From positions 1 to 7,789 of the forward strand of contig CAYPUE010000033.1 in the NCBI GenBank assembly GCA_964414015.1: a stretch of 7,789 bases of DNA, written 5' to 3'. A program made the translations under genes and the position numbers. This DNA is from JAUSEW01 sp964414015. GTDB lineage: Bacteria; Patescibacteriota; Microgenomatia; Levybacterales; UBA12049. Below are positions 6,045 to 7,789 of this stretch, piece after piece. Position 1 is the first letter of the stretch; each line of letters starts with the position of its first letter. A model generated the notes under the pieces. It made no database searches, was not told the origin of the DNA, and saw only the letters and a list, made by a program, of their open reading frames with translations.

Positions 6045-6980
6045 ATGAGGATAGGGTTTATTGGATTGGGGAAAATGGGCAGCAGAATGGCGGGAAAACT
6101 CGCAAAAGAGGGTTTTGATTTAGTAGTTTGGAATCGTTCGGAAGAAGCAATTTTAAATTTTAAATTTCAAATTTCAAATTTTCAACCAAAAATAAATTTT
6201 AAAATCGCAAAAAGTATTAAAGATTTAAGTCAACAACTAAATAAACCTCGAGTAATCTGGTCGATGGTGCCGGCAGGGGAGGCAACGGAAGATATTTTGG
6301 CTGAAGTTTCAAAGTTTATAGAAAAAGGCGATATCGTTATCGACGGAGGAAATTCTCATTTCAAAGACACGCAAAGGAGATTTGATAGTTTCAAAAAGAA
6401 AGGCATTAGGTTTTTGGGAATAGGGGTAAGCGGAGGAATTATTGCGGCAACGCAAGGGTATCCGATGATGGTTGGCGGCGATAAAAGCGCATATTTAGAG
6501 GTTAAACCCCTATTGGATAGTTTGGCAAAACCAAAAGGCGGACACGAGTATTTTGGAGAGGGCGGGGCAGGACATTTCGTCAAAATGCTTCACAACGGAA
6601 TCGAATACGGAATTATGCAAAGTCTTGGCGAGGGATTTGAGGTTTTGGAAAAAGCGCCATATAAATTAGATTTATTAAAAGTTGCCAAGCTTTGGCAAAA
6701 AGGAACGCTTGTTTCCGGTTTTATGCTCGATAGAACAGTTGAGGTTTTTTCGAATGATCCGAAACTTTCTTCAATTGTCGGAGTTATTGCCGAATCCGGC
6801 GAAGCCAAGTGGACTATTGATCAGGCGAGAGAAGAAGGAGTAAAAGTTGAAATTATCGAACGGTCATTAAAGTTTAGACAAAGATCTCAAACTGATTCTG
6901 CTTTGCAGAATTCTTTTACTGCCAAATTAGTTGCCGCCCTTCGTAACGCCTTCGGTGGACATGAAATAACGAAAAGATGA
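6045..6980 (+). CDS. gnd: 6-phosphogluconate dehydrogenase, decarboxylating (short form)
   Basis: Oxidatively decarboxylates 6-phosphogluconate to ribulose 5-phosphate, the third step of the oxidative pentose phosphate pathway. At 311 aa it is the short form (about 300 aa) lacking the long C-terminal part of the 470-aa enzymes. Visible are the Rossmann GFIGLGKMG (4-12), NRS (30-32) after the second strand, MVPAGEATEDI, DGGNSHFKDTQRR (100-112), GVSGG, HFVKMLHNGIEYG (177-189) with Lys180 and Glu187 matching the catalytic Lys/Glu pair of characterised enzymes at the same spacing of seven, and the terminal FGGHEI. Asn30-Arg31-Ser32 resembles the Asn-Arg-Thr that binds the NADP 2'-phosphate in the sheep enzyme, suggesting NADP. 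Residues about 36-47 are encoded by a 7-nt-period repeat. It completes the pathway of zwf and pgl; its 3' end overlaps a convergent minus-strand gene. Confidence 0.95.
   Translation: MRIGFIGLGKMGSRMAGKLAKEGFDLVVWNRSEEAILNFKFQISNFQPKINFKIAKSIKDLSQQLNKPRVIWSMVPAGEATEDILAEVSKFIEKGDIVIDGGNSHFKDTQRRFDSFKKKGIRFLGIGVSGGIIAATQGYPMMVGGDKSAYLEVKPLLDSLAKPKGGHEYFGEGGAGHFVKMLHNGIEYGIMQSLGEGFEVLEKAPYKLDLLKVAKLWQKGTLVSGFMLDRTVEVFSNDPKLSSIVGVIAESGEAKWTIDQAREEGVKVEIIERSLKFRQRSQTDSALQNSFTAKLVAALRNAFGGHEITKR
6151..6185 (+). repeat. In-frame 7-nt tandem repeat inside gnd
   Basis: Five consecutive 7-nt units read TTTTAAA, TTTTAAA, TTTCAAA, TTTCAAA, TTTTCAA, the cleanest tandem repeat in the window. AT-rich, less regular sequence continues to about 6202. 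It encodes the NFKFQIS-NFQPKIN stretch just after the NRS cofactor motif. Related short-form enzymes have a shorter, non-repetitive stretch before the next helix, so about 7-14 residues appear to be added here. That estimate is from memory of the family, not an alignment. Confidence 0.75.
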
Positions 6981-7502
6981 AAATAGCTTAATCGGATTTT
7001 CTTCATGAGAAGAATATCTTGCATTCGGCTGTTGTAGAATATTCTCAATAAGAGATGTTAGTATTGAGATACCATCTTTCGTGATAGCTATATAGTTGCT
7101 TCTTGTTTCGGTTGGTTCTAGCAGAGGGTTTACGCTTTTTGCGTCTTTCATAACTAACTTTCTGGTAAAAAATATTCTTTTCGTCAAATTGAATACAGCA
7201 CCGAATATTTGAGGAGAACCTGAATCTTTAGTTTCCAGAATCATAAAAATATCCTTCGGAGTGAATGCAACTTCACGTGCCATTACAGCTTCAGAATGAA
7301 TAGCTATCTCTAGAAATTTCCTAAGCATTTCAGGAATTTCAATTGGTCTTTTAGATTCGGATGTAATCTGTATTACGGGTACAGCACCATCTAAATATAT
7401 TTCGTTAGGAGGTAATAAGGAGAAAAGGCTAACGCTTTTATTAAATGCATTTTGGTATGGTTCTATTGAGATTTGGTTAGTGGGAGATGTTTCTGGTAGC
7501 AT
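6927..7502 (-). CDS. Hypothetical protein, 191 aa
   Basis: I do not recognise this protein. It is 191 aa, soluble-looking, without a signal peptide or membrane helix. It has a proline/asparagine-rich N-terminus (about 1-35), a middle region alternating hydrophobic and charged residues (PVIQITSES, FTPKDIFMILETKD, FGAVFNLTKRIFFTRKLVMKD) suggesting an alpha/beta fold, and a C-terminal helix-like SILTSLIENILQQ followed by a polar tail. It is supported as a real gene by a near-consensus promoter directly upstream and its place 32 nt after thrC on the same strand. The last 17 codons and stop overlap the 3' end of gnd in antisense. The ATG at 7502 has no Shine-Dalgarno, but the predicted mRNA starts at or one base before it. 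No function is assigned. Confidence 0.7.
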   Translation of the reverse strand: MLPETSPTNQISIEPYQNAFNKSVSLFSLLPPNEIYLDGAVPVIQITSESKRPIEIPEMLRKFLEIAIHSEAVMAREVAFTPKDIFMILETKDSGSPQIFGAVFNLTKRIFFTRKLVMKDAKSVNPLLEPTETRSNYIAITKDGISILTSLIENILQQPNARYSSHEENPIKLFSSFRYFMSTEGVTKGGN

Positions 7503-7509
7503 TTAGGGG

Positions 7510-7538
7510 ATAATAGCACTAGGTTAGTATGCTGTCAA
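7510..7538 (-). promoter_or_regulatory. Near-consensus sigma-70 promoter giving a leaderless mRNA
   Basis: On the minus strand a perfect -35 box TTGACA (7538-7533) is followed after exactly 17 nt (7532-7516) by TATTAT (7515-7510), one mismatch from TATAAT. Counting from the -10 box places the start at about 7503-7502, at or one base before the ATG of the 191-aa gene. The -35 box contains the thrC stop codon (TGA at 7537-7535). This is the strongest promoter match I see in the window. Confidence 0.7.
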
Positions 7539-7789
7539 TAGTTTTTGAGGGCGTTGGAAATTATTTTCTTTAGCTTTTCTTCGTCTGCTTCGACGAAAAT
7601 CGGTTTATTGGCGAAATTAGATTTTATCGGTCCTTTCTTGCGTATAACTTTAGTCTCCGTAATAAATTCCTCGTAAAGCTCCCCGCGATGGTAACGGACA
7701 GTATAATCAGGATCTTTGAGACTATGTCCGGTAAGAATTGCGATAACTGTTTCATTTTTGTCAAACGCTACATCAGTTCCTTCTTTGAC
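7535..7789 (-). CDS. thrC: Threonine synthase, C-terminal part (cut by window edge)
   Basis: The last 84 codons and TGA of a PLP-dependent enzyme converting O-phosphohomoserine to threonine. The frame is open to the window edge; the start lies beyond 7789. Identification rests on ETVIAILTGHSLKDPDY, which matches the C-terminal vcvLTGhgLKDPd motif of threonine synthases, followed by a C-terminal ADEEKLKKIISNALKNY helix. Between these is a segment of about 35 residues (TVRYHRGELYEEF...NKPIFVE) longer than I expect in well-studied homologues; this may be lineage-specific. The PLP lysine and substrate-binding parts are outside the window. The gene runs opposite to the sugar-phosphate genes. Confidence 0.8.
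   Translation of the reverse strand, partial: VKEGTDVAFDKNETVIAILTGHSLKDPDYTVRYHRGELYEEFITETKVIRKKGPIKSNFANKPIFVEADEEKLKKIISNALKNY

Noticed and set aside
6999..7014. Perfect 6-bp stem (TTCTTC / GAAGAA) with 4-nt loop, 18 nt after the gnd stop, as a terminator
   Set aside because: The stem is AT-rich, no T-run follows, and it lies inside the minus-strand coding region.

Overview
This 7.8 kb metagenome-style scaffold piece contains a 100-N gap and looks bacterial. It uses the standard genetic code (TGA ends gnd and thrC), is AT-rich and tightly packed, and has no recognisable Shine-Dalgarno sequence before any of the seven visible gene starts. Together with the gene set and the 7-nt low-complexity repeats in genes and spacers, this suggests a Candidate Phyla Radiation (Patescibacteria, perhaps Microgenomates-like) genome. 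That placement is an inference from style, not a marker-gene result. I see no rRNA, tRNA, CRISPR array or transposase.

Layout, plus strand: a 177-nt leader region; frr (ribosome recycling factor, 178-738); ino1 (myo-inositol-1-phosphate synthase, 743-1822); rseP (site-2 membrane protease, 1826-2935); pgl (6-phosphogluconolactonase, from 2943, lost into the gap at 3815); zwf (glucose-6-phosphate dehydrogenase, emerging from the gap and ending at 5127); a repeat-filled spacer; a stand-alone tRNA-binding OB-fold protein (5251-5574); a four-helix-bundle (23S rRNA IVP-type) gene between related repeats in opposite orientation (5615-5977); and gnd (6-phosphogluconate dehydrogenase, 6045-6980). Minus strand: an unrecognised 191-aa protein (6927-7502) whose 3' end overlaps the end of gnd, and the C-terminal 84 residues of threonine synthase (7535 to the window edge).

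Functionally, zwf, pgl and gnd form the complete oxidative pentose phosphate branch (glucose-6-P to ribulose-5-P plus reduced cofactor). ino1 draws on the same glucose-6-phosphate pool to make inositol phosphate. frr and rseP are housekeeping genes often found near each other in bacteria with lipid genes between them; here the gene between them is ino1.

The most unusual signals are (i) 7-nt-period repeat tracts found in frame inside rseP and gnd and in the leader of the tRNA-binding gene, (ii) the four-helix-bundle gene bracketed by oppositely oriented related repeats, and (iii) a near-consensus promoter overlapping the thrC stop codon that would make a leaderless mRNA for the unknown minus-strand gene. 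I found no clear new multi-gene defence or mobile system.
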